Assembly: GCA_001464115.1 (NCBI GenBank)
Contig: LNES01000006.1
Coordinates: 310,001 to 374,000, forward strand
From: Chlamydiae bacterium Ga0074140
Lineage (GTDB): Bacteria; Chlamydiota; Chlamydiia; Chlamydiales; Rhabdochlamydiaceae
Direction of reading: 5' to 3'
DNA length: 64,000 nt
Position numbers and translations under genes: made by a program. Numbering within the stretch: the stretch's first letter is position 1; each line of letters opens with the position of its first letter. Below the pieces are notes generated by a model. That model was not told the origin of the DNA, made no database searches, and saw only the letters and a program-made list of their open reading frames with translations. This document shows positions 8,528 to 16,996 of this stretch, piece by piece.

Positions 8528-9728
8528 TCTGATCGATGAGATGACCCTCATTGTCGATTCCTTGCACAACGAGGTTCTTATCCTGTAGTGAGACAAAATA
8601 GACAAAGTTGGCGCGCGCTGTTTTTGCAAGATACCAGCGCTCGTCCGCTTTGAGCGGTTCACGTGGAACTGAGGCCCATCCCCCGTCACCGAGGTAGACA
8701 ACCCCTTCGGGATCGATCTTCTCCCCTTTAATCGGATGGGTGCGCTTGTAGGCGTGATCGTGATGCTCAAAAACAGTCTTCACGCCATGTTCTTCGAAAA
8801 GCGGAGCCCAATGCTTTCGGACCAGTTTGTTGCACTTTTTATCTGGCCGAGAGACAGAGGGGTAAGCAGCGACGTGATAAACAACCATTTTGTGCTGCTG
8901 GGCTTTGCGCTCTTCAAGCGCCTCTTTAAGCCAAGTCGTCTGCTTCCCGACTACGGGATAGGTGTGTCCGGTGTCGAGAAAAAAGAGGCTAAGCTCATCT
9001 CCAAAATCGAGAGTTCGATAAGAGACGAGATTGTTGGGAAAGGCAAAGAGCTCATAAAATAAAGCTCCCCCGTTTTTTGGATCGAGATGGCGGCTAGAAA
9101 CATCATGGTTTCCCAAAACAGCCACGAGAGGAATCAGCCTCCCATCGCTTGTGACCATCTGCTGTTTCCACTGTTTGAAAAATGTGTGCCAGCGGCGCAT
9201 TTCAAAGTAGCGGCCCTTAAGAAGTGCATTGTGCCCGCGCGTGTAGGCAATATCCCCTCCCAAAATCACGAAGTCGGGATCCATTTTTGCAACCTGTGCA
9301 TTCATCTTTTTCAGCAGAAAAATATCATGCTGATAGACATCTCCACCGACAACGAAATGCAGTGGACGCGTCCCATTTTGTGGCATCGTTCTAAAGCGGT
9401 AGATCGATGAATCCTTTGCGACGCGAAAAGCATACGTCGTATCGGGAAGAAGGCCTGTAATTTCTACCGTATTTACAAAAAGTTTTCCCCAGAGAAGAGT
9501 GCCCTCAGCGACATGGTGCGAGGAGCCCTTTACTTCCAACCAGCTCTCCTCTCCTTCACGTTGATAGACCAGTGCTGCATTCTCATTTCCGCACTGCCAC
9601 TGCACGGTCATCGTTGTTGTGGGATCGCGCAGCCATGTCAAATAGACGGCAGAAGGAGTCTTCTCCTCCCCTCGGAAGAAGAAAATGGCGGTGGCTAAAA
9701 GAAGAACAAGAAGGAGACGTTTTTTCAT
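8487..9728 (-). CDS. Secreted metallophosphoesterase, purple-acid-phosphatase-like (copy 2)
   Basis: The 413-residue protein has an N-terminal signal peptide (MKKRLLLVLLLATAIFFF), a fibronectin-III-like domain typical of purple acid phosphatases (about 28-110) and a calcineurin-type phosphoesterase domain. Metal-ligand motifs are FVILGGDIAYTRG, VAVLGNHDVSS and FEHHDHAYKRTHP. It probably hydrolyses phosphomonoesters in the periplasm or outside the cell. The start ATG overlaps the stop of the upstream paralogue (ATGA), so the two are translationally coupled. Both copies share the N-terminal RDPTTTM motif. The C terminus reads through 41 bases into the convergent htpG. Confidence 0.85.
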   Translation of the reverse strand: MKKRLLLVLLLATAIFFFRGEEKTPSAVYLTWLRDPTTTMTVQWQCGNENAALVYQREGEESWLEVKGSSHHVAEGTLLWGKLFVNTVEITGLLPDTTYAFRVAKDSSIYRFRTMPQNGTRPLHFVVGGDVYQHDIFLLKKMNAQVAKMDPDFVILGGDIAYTRGHNALLKGRYFEMRRWHTFFKQWKQQMVTSDGRLIPLVAVLGNHDVSSRHLDPKNGGALFYELFAFPNNLVSYRTLDFGDELSLFFLDTGHTYPVVGKQTTWLKEALEERKAQQHKMVVYHVAAYPSVSRPDKKCNKLVRKHWAPLFEEHGVKTVFEHHDHAYKRTHPIKGEKIDPEGVVYLGDGGWASVPREPLKADERWYLAKTARANFVYFVSLQDKNLVVQGIDNEGHLIDQITLSSTANPLTPR

Positions 9729-10915
9729 AGTTTTTGAGCAGGAGAGACTATAGCAGGAAGCTCTTCTATTGTCTTCCCCTCCCGATCGATCGACCTCACA
9801 TGACACCCCTCTTGATCTAGGGTGACCAGCCAAAAACAGTTGATCTGGGCGGCCTTCGCAAGATACCAGTACTCTTTTGTGCTCTTCGGTTTGCGAGGGG
9901 TGACCCCCCAGCAGCCATCTCCGAGGTAGTGCACCCCCTCAGGATCGATTTTACCCCCTTTGAGGGGGTAGGTGCGCTTGTAGGCATGGTTATGATTTTC
10001 AAAGGCAAGCTTCACTCCATACCGGTCAAAAAGAGGCACCCACTCCTTGCGGATGAGGGTCGGTACACGTCCATTATAGGGGTAAACGGAGGGGTAGGCC
10101 CCTACATGATAGACCGCGAATTTATAAGAAAAGTCTTCGTGCGCAGATAGAGTTTTTTCTAGCCAGGCTGTTTGTAAGCCATCGATAGGGAATGAGTGGC
10201 CTGTATCGAGGCAAACCAGGCTGAGATAATTGCCAAAGTCAAAGATTCGATAGGGACTTCCCTCAGGAAAGGCAAAAAGCGCATAGAACATATTGTAGGG
10301 GGAGCGAGATTTGATGTCGTGATTACCCACTACAACCACCATGGGGATAAGGCGCCCATCGGGTGCCACCATCTGCTTTTTCCACTCTTTAAAAAAGGTC
10401 CCCCAACGACGGCTCTCCCAATCCTTTCCTTTGAACCAGCTCTTATTGCCATTGGTATAGGCAATATCCCCTCCAACCACCACAAAATCTGGGTCGGATT
10501 TTGCCATCTGTTTATTGATCTTGCGCAGCGAGTAGAGGTAGAAGTAGGCATCCCCTGCAACGGCAAAACGCAAAGGCCTATCGAGAGTTCGAGGGCAGGT
10601 GCGGAATTTATAGCTCTCTTTCGTGTTGCCTAGGTGGAACGTGTAAACCGTGTCGGGTTCTAGGTGGGTGAGTTCTACTGTATGGACAAGGATAGAGCTA
10701 TTTTCTAGGCGTTCCGACTTCCCTTGGACGGATTGCCACTCCTCCACGCCTTCCCGGTGATAGGAGAGGCTAGACTCCTTCTTTTTTGTGGAGGTATGCC
10801 ACTGAATGACCATCGTGGTCGTAGGATCCCTTTGCCAGCTTAAATAGAGGGCTGACGGTTCAGCATAAAGGCCATAAAAGCCTAAGATAAAGAGGGTTAG
10901 AAACAGGGCTCGCAT
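9725..10915 (-). CDS. Secreted metallophosphoesterase, purple-acid-phosphatase-like (copy 1)
   Basis: First gene of a tandem paralogous pair; 396 residues. The signal peptide (MRALFLTLFILGFYGLYA) is followed by the phosphatase N-terminal beta domain (LSWQRDPTTTMVIQWH) and the catalytic domain. Metal motifs are FVVVGGDIAYTNG, MVVVGNHDIKS and FENHNHAYKRTYP. The ATG at 10915 after AGGGA is preferred to an in-frame upstream codon, because it opens directly on the signal peptide. The substrate is unknown. Such enzymes are uncommon in Chlamydiaceae, so phosphate scavenging or alteration of host phospho-compounds is possible (inference). Confidence 0.85.
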   Translation of the reverse strand: MRALFLTLFILGFYGLYAEPSALYLSWQRDPTTTMVIQWHTSTKKKESSLSYHREGVEEWQSVQGKSERLENSSILVHTVELTHLEPDTVYTFHLGNTKESYKFRTCPRTLDRPLRFAVAGDAYFYLYSLRKINKQMAKSDPDFVVVGGDIAYTNGNKSWFKGKDWESRRWGTFFKEWKKQMVAPDGRLIPMVVVVGNHDIKSRSPYNMFYALFAFPEGSPYRIFDFGNYLSLVCLDTGHSFPIDGLQTAWLEKTLSAHEDFSYKFAVYHVGAYPSVYPYNGRVPTLIRKEWVPLFDRYGVKLAFENHNHAYKRTYPLKGGKIDPEGVHYLGDGCWGVTPRKPKSTKEYWYLAKAAQINCFWLVTLDQEGCHVRSIDREGKTIEELPAIVSPAQKL

Positions 10916-11046
10916 ATACCATCCCTTTATAAGAGAGAACCCCCTAATTTTCAAGAACTTATGGCTTAAACAATAATTTGACTTTATTAATAAAAATTAT
11001 TATAATTATTTCATATTAACTTAATAAATCGGATAATTTTGCAATT

Positions 11047-12774
11047 ATGTCCATAAAACTTATCAACAATATTGAGATTCCTAACGCTCATGGCGTGAAA
11101 AGAGGAGCCTTTAAAGCTGAAACGCGGGACCTGATCAACATCTTGCACCTTCCCGCATCGGAAGCACATACGCTGGATATCCAGCGCGTTCACGGAGGAG
11201 TCATTACACTAAAGATCGATAATAACGAATCTTCCCTAGTGACAAATCCAGACGTATTGGAGCGCTGTGAAACGATCCTGCGGATCGCCGATCGATTTCT
11301 TGTCCACCCGCTGCTCGCCCAGGAGAGAGCCCCTCTAGGTGGACGCGCACCCTCCCCAACCATAACAGACCCCGCTCCTCGGAGTGAGACCTCGCCTTCA
11401 GAAGAAAGAGCATCGAGTCCCTCCTCTTCAGAAGGTAATGAAGAGGCTGATCGCCTTCGTAACGAGATCACCTACATGCAAGGTCGAATGGACGCGATGA
11501 ACGAATTCTCTTTAGCAAATCCTAGTGAAGAATCAGACGCTGAGGCAGAAGTCCGCACCTTGCGAAGTGATCTCGCCTCCCTTGATCCTGCCCTCGAAGC
11601 ACTGGAAACTCGTATCAACAATCTCACGAATCAAAGGCTTCGCCCTCTTGAAGAAGAAAGCACGCCATCACAACAAAATGCAGAGCTGGAGGCTCTTCGC
11701 GCTGAATTTCTCACCACTGCCCAAGAAAGCACAAAAGTTATCCAGGATCTACAAAGATGCCATGATACCCTCCGCTCTGAAAACGAGGTTCTGAAAGCGC
11801 GCAACGCTAAACAGGAGCCCCTGATTCATGCTGCACAGGAACAGGTGGAACTATTGAAACGAGATCTGCAAGCCAAAGACCAGATCAACAGTGCGATGAG
11901 CCAAGCACAGGCAGTGGCAATTGACAAACTCCTCCTGGAGCGCGCAGAGTTTCAAGAGCTTTATGCCGCGCTACAGAAGCGCACAGAAGAATTTATGTTG
12001 CAAGCCGAGCGTGATAAAGCAATTTTACAGAGCAATCTTCAAGCTACTATGAGCCAAGCCATCCTCCTCGAGCAGCGCCTAAATGAAGACAAGGCTCTGA
12101 AAAGAAGAAATACAAAAATCGCAGAGAAGAACGACGACTCCGCAGCTCCATTAACCAAGAGAATTAAGGAATTGGAAAGAGACCTTGCAAACGCTCAGCA
12201 GAAAGTCAAAGATCACAAAGCACAATTAGAACAACTTAATGTGGAAGCCGAGAAACACCTTCTAGTACTTCATGGTGTGGCGGAAAAATATGCAACCGGG
12301 AATAGACGCATGAAAGCTTCTATCGACACGCTCCTTAAGGACAACACACAGCTGGCACTTAAGTTGGAACAAGCGCAACAATTGGAACGAGATGTTGATG
12401 AGCTGACGCAAGAAAAATATGATTTGCAAGCGCAGCTAGATACTGTGCAGGCCCGCGCAACAATTGCAGAAGAGCAGCTTGCAAAATTTAAAGCTGCGGG
12501 CCTTTCTGCACGCGGGATGACTCAAGCTGAGAAAGAATCTCTCCGTTCTTCAAACATCAACACCGCCGGATACCGTTTATACAACATATATTATGCAAAA
12601 ACGAAAGACTTTTTGACTGACGAACAGCAACGCAAGCTTGGAGAGGAGCTTGTAGACACTATGATAGAGCAAAACCTCACGTGGGACGAGCTTGATGAGC
12701 AGATGGTCTACGATGAGATCATAAAACCCTACTTTGAAAGTCTTGCAAAGCAGGGTTCAGATGAATCCGCCTAA
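11047..12774 (+). CDS. Large coiled-coil protein of unknown function, candidate effector
   Basis: 575 residues, no family recognised. Residues about 1-90 look globular. A Pro/Ser/Glu-rich linker (about 96-135: APSPTITDPAPRSETSPSEE and following) leads to a very long heptad-like coiled coil (about 135-490, rich in Glu/Gln/Leu). A distinct conserved-looking C-terminal module (about 495-575) contains ARGMTQAEKES and EQNLTWDELDEQM. No signal peptide or membrane segment is present. The upstream region is strongly AT-rich and no good ribosome-binding site is seen before the ATG, so the start is less certain. The layout resembles secreted coiled-coil effectors of intracellular bacteria. A structural role is equally possible. 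Confidence 0.7.
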   Translation: MSIKLINNIEIPNAHGVKRGAFKAETRDLINILHLPASEAHTLDIQRVHGGVITLKIDNNESSLVTNPDVLERCETILRIADRFLVHPLLAQERAPLGGRAPSPTITDPAPRSETSPSEERASSPSSSEGNEEADRLRNEITYMQGRMDAMNEFSLANPSEESDAEAEVRTLRSDLASLDPALEALETRINNLTNQRLRPLEEESTPSQQNAELEALRAEFLTTAQESTKVIQDLQRCHDTLRSENEVLKARNAKQEPLIHAAQEQVELLKRDLQAKDQINSAMSQAQAVAIDKLLLERAEFQELYAALQKRTEEFMLQAERDKAILQSNLQATMSQAILLEQRLNEDKALKRRNTKIAEKNDDSAAPLTKRIKELERDLANAQQKVKDHKAQLEQLNVEAEKHLLVLHGVAEKYATGNRRMKASIDTLLKDNTQLALKLEQAQQLERDVDELTQEKYDLQAQLDTVQARATIAEEQLAKFKAAGLSARGMTQAEKESLRSSNINTAGYRLYNIYYAKTKDFLTDEQQRKLGEELVDTMIEQNLTWDELDEQMVYDEIIKPYFESLAKQGSDESA

Positions 12775-12783
12775 AAAGTAGGC

Positions 12784-13179
12784 TTACTCCTTCTCGGGAG
12801 TGATGTCTACGCGTTTGCTCTCTTCTGGGCTAGATTGAACGTCTGTAATCGCACCTTTTAGCACTTCGATTTTTGCGCCGTCGACCATCTTCAGAATGAC
12901 GGTGTTATCTTGCACTTGTGCGACGGTTCCAACAATACCCATTGCGGTGACGCGATCGCCTTTTTTCATGGTGTTGCGCTGTTTTTCCATTGCTTTACGT
13001 CTTTTTTGCTCTGGGCGCCAGAGGATGAAGTAGAAGAAGACGAGGGCGATCCCGATCATGATGAGAGTTTGCCAGAAGCTGTTTTCGCGACCTGCGGCAG
13101 GAGCGGCTTGGCCTTCTTGTGCCATCAGGGGAAGCGCACCGAAGAGGAATACAGGGAGAAATGCGAGAAGTTTTTTCAT
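12784..13179 (-). CDS. yajC: Preprotein translocase subunit YajC
   Basis: Accessory subunit of the SecDF-YajC complex in the inner membrane. At 131 residues it is slightly long because it begins with a cleavable-looking signal (MKKLLAFLPVFLFGALPLMA). The diagnostic segment FFYFILWRPEQKRRK, a membrane helix running into a basic stretch, is followed by MKKGDRVTAMGIVGTV. The ATG at 13179 after AGGAA is chosen over an in-frame codon 13 residues earlier. Confidence 0.93.
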   Translation of the reverse strand: MKKLLAFLPVFLFGALPLMAQEGQAAPAAGRENSFWQTLIMIGIALVFFYFILWRPEQKRRKAMEKQRNTMKKGDRVTAMGIVGTVAQVQDNTVILKMVDGAKIEVLKGAITDVQSSPEESKRVDITPEKE

Positions 13180-13253
13180 AAAATTTCCTGTGTAAAAAAA
13201 TTTATAACGATGAGACAAGCATGCCCGAATACTCTTCTAGAAAGCAAGAAGAA

Positions 13254-14426
13254 TCACCTGCTTAGGTGCGCGATATTCTCAATGTGGGGAGTATGAGGAA
13301 ACTGGTCGACGGGCTGTAGGGCTGTGAGCTTATAGCCGTTTTCAAGAAGAGCTTTTATGTTTTTGGCTTGGGTTTCGGGATTGCAAGAGATATAGAGGAT
13401 CTCCTTGGGGGCGAGGGCAAGGAGCTGCTGAAGTGCATCATCCATGAGACCGGCGCGCGGCGGATCGACAATCACAAGATCGGGGCTTGCGATCTTTTCG
13501 CGCTGCAAAATTTTCCCGACATCTCCACAATGGAGCTCTACATTGGAGATCTCATTCACCTGCAGATTACACTCTGCATCGAGAATCGCTTCAGGTGCAA
13601 GTTCGATGCCTACCACTTTTTCTGCCTGAAGAGCAAAAGACATTCCTAGTGTTGCGGTTCCACAATAGAGATCGAGGACCAATTTCTTTTTTCCTGGAGA
13701 GACCATCTCTAGTGCACGACGATAGAGAGCCTCTGCTTGGAGAGTGTTGGGTTGGAAAAATGAGCGGGGGCTAATTTTGAACTTGTATGCACGTGTTCCG
13801 ATTTCCAGATACTCGTTGATATGATCTGGCCCTGCGAGATGCATCTCGAAAAATTGCGTAGGTGATCCCTTGCAGAGCTGTTGTACGCACAAAAAGACGC
13901 TTGCTGCTCCGCAAGCTTGAACGGCCTTCACATAACCGTCGATCTGGACACGCGAAAGCGCAAAATCGGGATGACCTGAAACGGTGAGAATAGCCATCTT
14001 TTCTTGCGTGCGAATCCCCTCTCTCAGTGTGAGTGTGCGGAGAGATCCTGTGTTGGAATAGCGGTGATAGGCTTTTAGATCGGTCTCTACCCACCAGCTC
14101 CGGACGCTTTTTAGCGTTTCGATAAACCAGGGAGAGGTGAGATGGCACTCTTCGAGATTTAAGACATGCCCGCGGCTATTTGCAATGATGAGTCCGAGAA
14201 AACGATCGCCAGCGCGATTCTGCGAAAAGGAGAACTCCATCTTATTGCGGTAACGCCATGGATCCTTCGCGGGAAGAATGGGATAAACATCTACAGACGC
14301 GAGATCACACACAGGCACGAAGAGATCGCAAACAACTCGATGCTTTCGCACAAGCTGTTCTGCGTACTCAACATCCTGCCACTTACATCCACCACATTGA
14401 GGAAAGTGGGAGCAGCGGGGCTGAAT
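13254..14426 (-). CDS. RlmD/TrmA-family 23S rRNA (uracil-5-) methyltransferase, lacking TRAM domain
   Basis: Methylates a uridine in 23S rRNA with SAM through a catalytic cysteine. The SAM site (LDLYCGTATLGMSFA), DPPRAGL and the catalytic ISCNPET motif are present. The iron-sulfur cysteines CSHFPQCGGC are encoded upstream of the first usual start codon (GTG at 14351), so the real start must be further up. The only room is an ATT at 14426, because the in-frame stop of the upstream histone-like gene lies two codons before it. An ATT start gives 390 residues. The N-terminal TRAM domain seen in RlmD is absent. Alternatively the gene is read through or frameshifted from upstream. Confidence 0.8.
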   Translation of the reverse strand: MQPRCSHFPQCGGCKWQDVEYAEQLVRKHRVVCDLFVPVCDLASVDVYPILPAKDPWRYRNKMEFSFSQNRAGDRFLGLIIANSRGHVLNLEECHLTSPWFIETLKSVRSWWVETDLKAYHRYSNTGSLRTLTLREGIRTQEKMAILTVSGHPDFALSRVQIDGYVKAVQACGAASVFLCVQQLCKGSPTQFFEMHLAGPDHINEYLEIGTRAYKFKISPRSFFQPNTLQAEALYRRALEMVSPGKKKLVLDLYCGTATLGMSFALQAEKVVGIELAPEAILDAECNLQVNEISNVELHCGDVGKILQREKIASPDLVIVDPPRAGLMDDALQQLLALAPKEILYISCNPETQAKNIKALLENGYKLTALQPVDQFPHTPHIENIAHLSR

Positions 14427-14429
14427 GGG

Positions 14430-14594
14430 TTACCCTTTGCGCGAAGGGAGCTTAGCAGTTGCGCGGCGAACGCCCGCGCTTGAAGCTTTCTTCACCGCTT
14501 TCTTGGGAGCAACTTTTTTAGGCGCTGGCTTTTTTTTCATAGCCATGCTCTTTTTTGCTTTTACGACTTTTTTAACTGCTTTCTTTTTTGCCAT
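14430..14594 (-). CDS. Mini histone H1-like DNA-binding protein (Hc2-like)
   Basis: A 54-residue, extremely basic protein made of Lys/Ala/Val/Pro repeats (MAKKKAVKKVVKAKKSMAM, then KKPAPKKVAPKKAVKKAS), ending SRKG. The composition matches chlamydial Hc2 (HctB) and histone H1 tails, which compact DNA in the infectious form. It is far shorter than HctB. A strong site AAAAGGAGCC sits before the ATG. The stop TAA is in the same frame as, and two codons before, the proposed start of the downstream methyltransferase. It may bind RNA or ribosomes instead. Confidence 0.75.
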   Translation of the reverse strand: MAKKKAVKKVVKAKKSMAMKKKPAPKKVAPKKAVKKASSAGVRRATAKLPSRKG

Positions 14595-14776
14595 AAGGGG
14601 CTCCTTTTAAAAACTTTAATAGCTTGCTCCTCCTTGCGCATTTTTTCAACTTTTTTCTTCAGGGCTTCAGGTAAAAAGCTGAAAAACTGCGCATCTACCC
14701 ATTTCGCTTCCCTCCTTCGCAAGAGCACGCGCAAGCTGTTAATTAACAGCTTCTTACGAAAAGCTTTTACCTTCAT
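14561..14776 (-). CDS. Small basic hypothetical protein (doubtful)
   Basis: 71 residues, rich in Lys/Arg with a helical, natural-looking sequence (AKWVDAQFFSFLPEALKKK). Its 3' end overlaps the start of the mini-histone gene by 34 bases in another frame. No ribosome-binding site precedes the ATG, and the first codons overlap the -35 element of a promoter on the opposite strand. It could be a coupled upstream gene or a chance reading frame. Confidence 0.3.
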   Translation of the reverse strand: MKVKAFRKKLLINSLRVLLRRREAKWVDAQFFSFLPEALKKKVEKMRKEEQAIKVFKRSPLWQKRKQLKKS

Positions 14777-14794
14777 GGCAGGGTGTGGTACAAT
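14766..14794 (+). promoter_or_regulatory. Sigma-66/70-type promoter upstream of RRM gene
   Basis: TTTACC and TACAAT hexamers are separated by exactly 17 bases. Transcription would begin near 14801 and run about 255 bases before the RRM protein start. The match is by eye. Confidence 0.55.
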
Positions 14795-14799
14795 CGCTA

Positions 14800-15030
14800 G
14801 CGTTGTTGATCCCGTGTCTTTGGAACTGTTTTGTATGACCCGATTAGAAGGGAATAGTCTTTTAGATCTGACAAGAGGCAGCCAGTAAAGTGGATTTGTC
14901 TATGTCGCCGATCATGTGTTCTTCGCTAAAGGGGCTGAATAAGCGGTTCTCCTTCCAGCCAGCTGTTTCAATCAGTTTTGTTCCCGCCGTATGGAAAAAC
15001 CCGAGACAACCGCATTTTTGTATTTTTTTG
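14800..15030 (+). ncRNA. Candidate structured RNA or long 5' leader
   Basis: About 250 bases between the promoter and the RRM gene hold no convincing reading frame. The predicted 5' end (14800-14807) can pair with 15005-15013 (one bulge), and the second strand is followed by T-rich sequence (15015-15030). GGAAC near 14825 can pair with GTTCC near 14985, and GGCTG near 14935 with CAGCC near 14957. A closed rod ending in a T-tract suggests a roughly 200-nt small RNA, or an attenuated leader controlling the RRM gene. I could not match it to 6S, tmRNA, RNase P or SRP RNA by eye. Confidence 0.35.
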
Positions 15031-15055
15031 AATTTTTAAGGAGATTTTTTTAGTT

Positions 15056-15421
15056 ATGAACCAAACAGCAAGTAAGAAACTTTATGTCGGAAGCCTTCCC
15101 TACAGTGTAACTGAAGAGGAGCTACAAAACCTCTTTTCACAGTATGGAAAGATTGAATCGGTCCGCATTATCGTAGACAAATTTACCGGCCAATCTAAAG
15201 GTTTCGGTTTCGTGGAAATGACAGACGGCGATGAAGCTCAAAGAGCAATCGAAGCTGTCAACGGCATGAAGTTCAACGGCCGAACACTGATTGTCAACGA
15301 AGCTCGCCCTGAGCAAAAACGTGAGCGCTCCTCCTTTGGTGGCGGTGGCGGCGAACGCAGAGAGCGTCGTGGTGGTGGTGGATACGGCGGCGGCGAAGGA
15401 CGCGGTCGGGATCGCTTCTAA
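15056..15421 (+). CDS. RRM-type RNA-binding protein, glycine-rich tail
   Basis: The 121-residue protein has one RNA recognition motif (about 6-86), with RNP2 LYVGSL and RNP1 KGFGFVEM intact. An Arg/Gly-rich tail (SSFGGGGGERRERRGGGG and following) comes after it. This architecture is found in cyanobacterial and chlamydial cold-shock-type RNA-binding proteins. The long leader upstream hints at post-transcriptional control, possibly autoregulation (inference). A strong terminator follows. Confidence 0.93.
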   Translation: MNQTASKKLYVGSLPYSVTEEELQNLFSQYGKIESVRIIVDKFTGQSKGFGFVEMTDGDEAQRAIEAVNGMKFNGRTLIVNEARPEQKRERSSFGGGGGERRERRGGGGYGGGEGRGRDRF

Positions 15422-15454
15422 CTGAGTCGTTTTCGCCAAAGGCGAAAACAACCC

Positions 15455-15487
15455 AAAAGCCGAGGGGAAATCCCCTCGGCTTTTTCT
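15455..15487 (+). terminator. Rho-independent terminator of the RRM gene
   Basis: Nine-base GC-rich stem GCCGAGGGG/CCCCTCGGC (15459-15467 and 15472-15480) with an AAAT-type loop, flanked by AAAA and a TTTTTCTTTTT tract. A second hairpin (gttttcgcc..ggcgaaaac, about 15429-15449) lies just upstream. Confidence 0.92.
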
Positions 15488-15581
15488 TTTTCAAAGGTGC
15501 CATTAAAAGTTTTAGATACATTTTTCCTAAATGCAGGGATCTGTTAAACTGTCGCCTCATTTTTAGGAAATGGAGACGAGT

Positions 15582-16304
15582 ATGGCAATGATGGTTCAGG
15601 GAAGGGTAAGGTCCCGCGGCATGGAGATAAGCTATGCACCATCGGTAATGATTGATCAGTCACAGGACTCAGCAGACAATCAAGAAGCACAAATTGCCAA
15701 CGCCCACTCAACAGTGTGGTGGCGAATGCAAGCCGCATTGGCGCGAATACTAGAATTCTTCTCTTTCTGGAATTCGCCGCCTGACCAAGCTCCTCTTCCT
15801 GCTGAAAGACCTCAATGGGCATACGCACAGGTTGCTGTTGCCGTCAGACCCTACATCATTCTCGCACGCCCCTTAAATGAGCTTGGAGCGCACATCTGGA
15901 ATCTTGAACTTCCTTCTTGCGAGCTTGTCGCTCGTTCGATTAAGACGCTTGCGTTGGCGATCTTCAGATGGCATTTTTGCGACCGAGTACTGCTGCCACA
16001 AGAAGATGGCATCTACCACAGTATGAATGGCAGGGTCGAACATCTACCACGCGAAGAGCTCGACGCAAGATACCCCCATCTATTCAGAAAAGCTTTGAAA
16101 TTGGAACCCATTGCAAATTGTCTTCCAGTCCATCATGACCAGGAACCTGCTTCTATTGAAAATTATCTAGAAATCTCCGCACAAACGATCTACGAGCACT
16201 TTCTGAGAATTTATAATGAACCCATCACCAACAGGGAAGAAGGTAATTCGATTACAGACCTCGCTTGGTCGCGACACCTCCGTGAAGTTAGAAATCTTCG
16301 ATAG
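15582..16304 (+). CDS. Unknown protein, tandem paralogue A
   Basis: 240 residues, no family recognised. The central block YIILARPLNELGAHIW..LELPSCELVARS..LALAIFRWHFCD recurs in the next gene, as do IYHSMNGR and the C-terminal EGNSITDL..SRHLREV. One moderately hydrophobic helix lies in the conserved block. The ATG at 15582 is eight bases after GGAG and is preferred to an ATG four codons upstream. It is followed after about 20 bases by its paralogue. No signal peptide is seen. Confidence 0.75.
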   Translation: MAMMVQGRVRSRGMEISYAPSVMIDQSQDSADNQEAQIANAHSTVWWRMQAALARILEFFSFWNSPPDQAPLPAERPQWAYAQVAVAVRPYIILARPLNELGAHIWNLELPSCELVARSIKTLALAIFRWHFCDRVLLPQEDGIYHSMNGRVEHLPREELDARYPHLFRKALKLEPIANCLPVHHDQEPASIENYLEISAQTIYEHFLRIYNEPITNREEGNSITDLAWSRHLREVRNLR

Positions 16305-16324
16305 TAAAATCAGCAAGGACAATC

Positions 16325-16996
16325 ATGACAACAGTCAATCAGATTGGGGCAGTTAATCAGCAGGGAGCTGCGACGGCGGCTGCACACGTCGATGATGGGG
16401 AAGGTGTCTTGCGTGATCGCATCGATCTTGATGATGTTCCAGAATATATCGTTCTTGCAAGGCCTTTAGCTGAGCTTTGGCAAAACATCACGGATTGTGA
16501 GCTCCCTTCTTGGAGGCTTCTGGCGCGGTCGATCTGTGTGCTTGTTCTTGCGATCTTCCGCAGACACTTTTGTGACTATACGCTCTTCTATCACGGCGAA
16601 ACTCTATACCATAGCTTGAATGGTAGAATCGGCTTTTCCGACGGATCACACGGTCCAGAGCGCCACCTTGAATTTTATCCCCATCTCTTAGTTAATGCGC
16701 TCTATCTAAGACCGAACCGAGAAGGGTATCCGAGGGCTGAAGGAACCACTTTTCAAGCAAACCAGGTTACTCGCGTGGGGTTGGAGGGAAATGTAAGACA
16801 GGTCCCCGATCTGGGAGCAATTTATCCAAATCAAGAGATCTCGCCACAGACGCTCTCCAACTATTTTTCCACCTTTAGACACATACCCATTACAGACAAA
16901 GAAGAGGGCAACACGATTGCCGACCTGCTCTCATCGCGCCACCTCCGTGAAGTGGCAAATCCGCAATTTTTTGTCCGGAGGGATACCGATTTATGA
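16325..16996 (+). CDS. Unknown protein, tandem paralogue B
   Basis: 223 residues, clearly homologous to the preceding gene product. Shared motifs are YIVLARPLAELW, ELPSWRLLARSI, LAIFRRHFCDYTLF, LYHSLNGRI, ITDKEEGNTIADLL and SSRHLREV. The N-terminal 35 residues are low-complexity Ala/Gln-rich and differ between copies, as expected of an exchangeable secretion signal (inference). AAGGA precedes the start. Its TGA overlaps the ATG of the next gene (ATGA), so translation of the third gene is coupled. Confidence 0.75.
   Translation: MTTVNQIGAVNQQGAATAAAHVDDGEGVLRDRIDLDDVPEYIVLARPLAELWQNITDCELPSWRLLARSICVLVLAIFRRHFCDYTLFYHGETLYHSLNGRIGFSDGSHGPERHLEFYPHLLVNALYLRPNREGYPRAEGTTFQANQVTRVGLEGNVRQVPDLGAIYPNQEISPQTLSNYFSTFRHIPITDKEEGNTIADLLSSRHLREVANPQFFVRRDTDL

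Noticed and set aside
14634..14888. 84-codon plus-strand frame starting MRIFSTFFF
   Set aside because: It is antisense to the basic-protein frame, crosses the promoter at 14766-14794 and has no ribosome-binding site.
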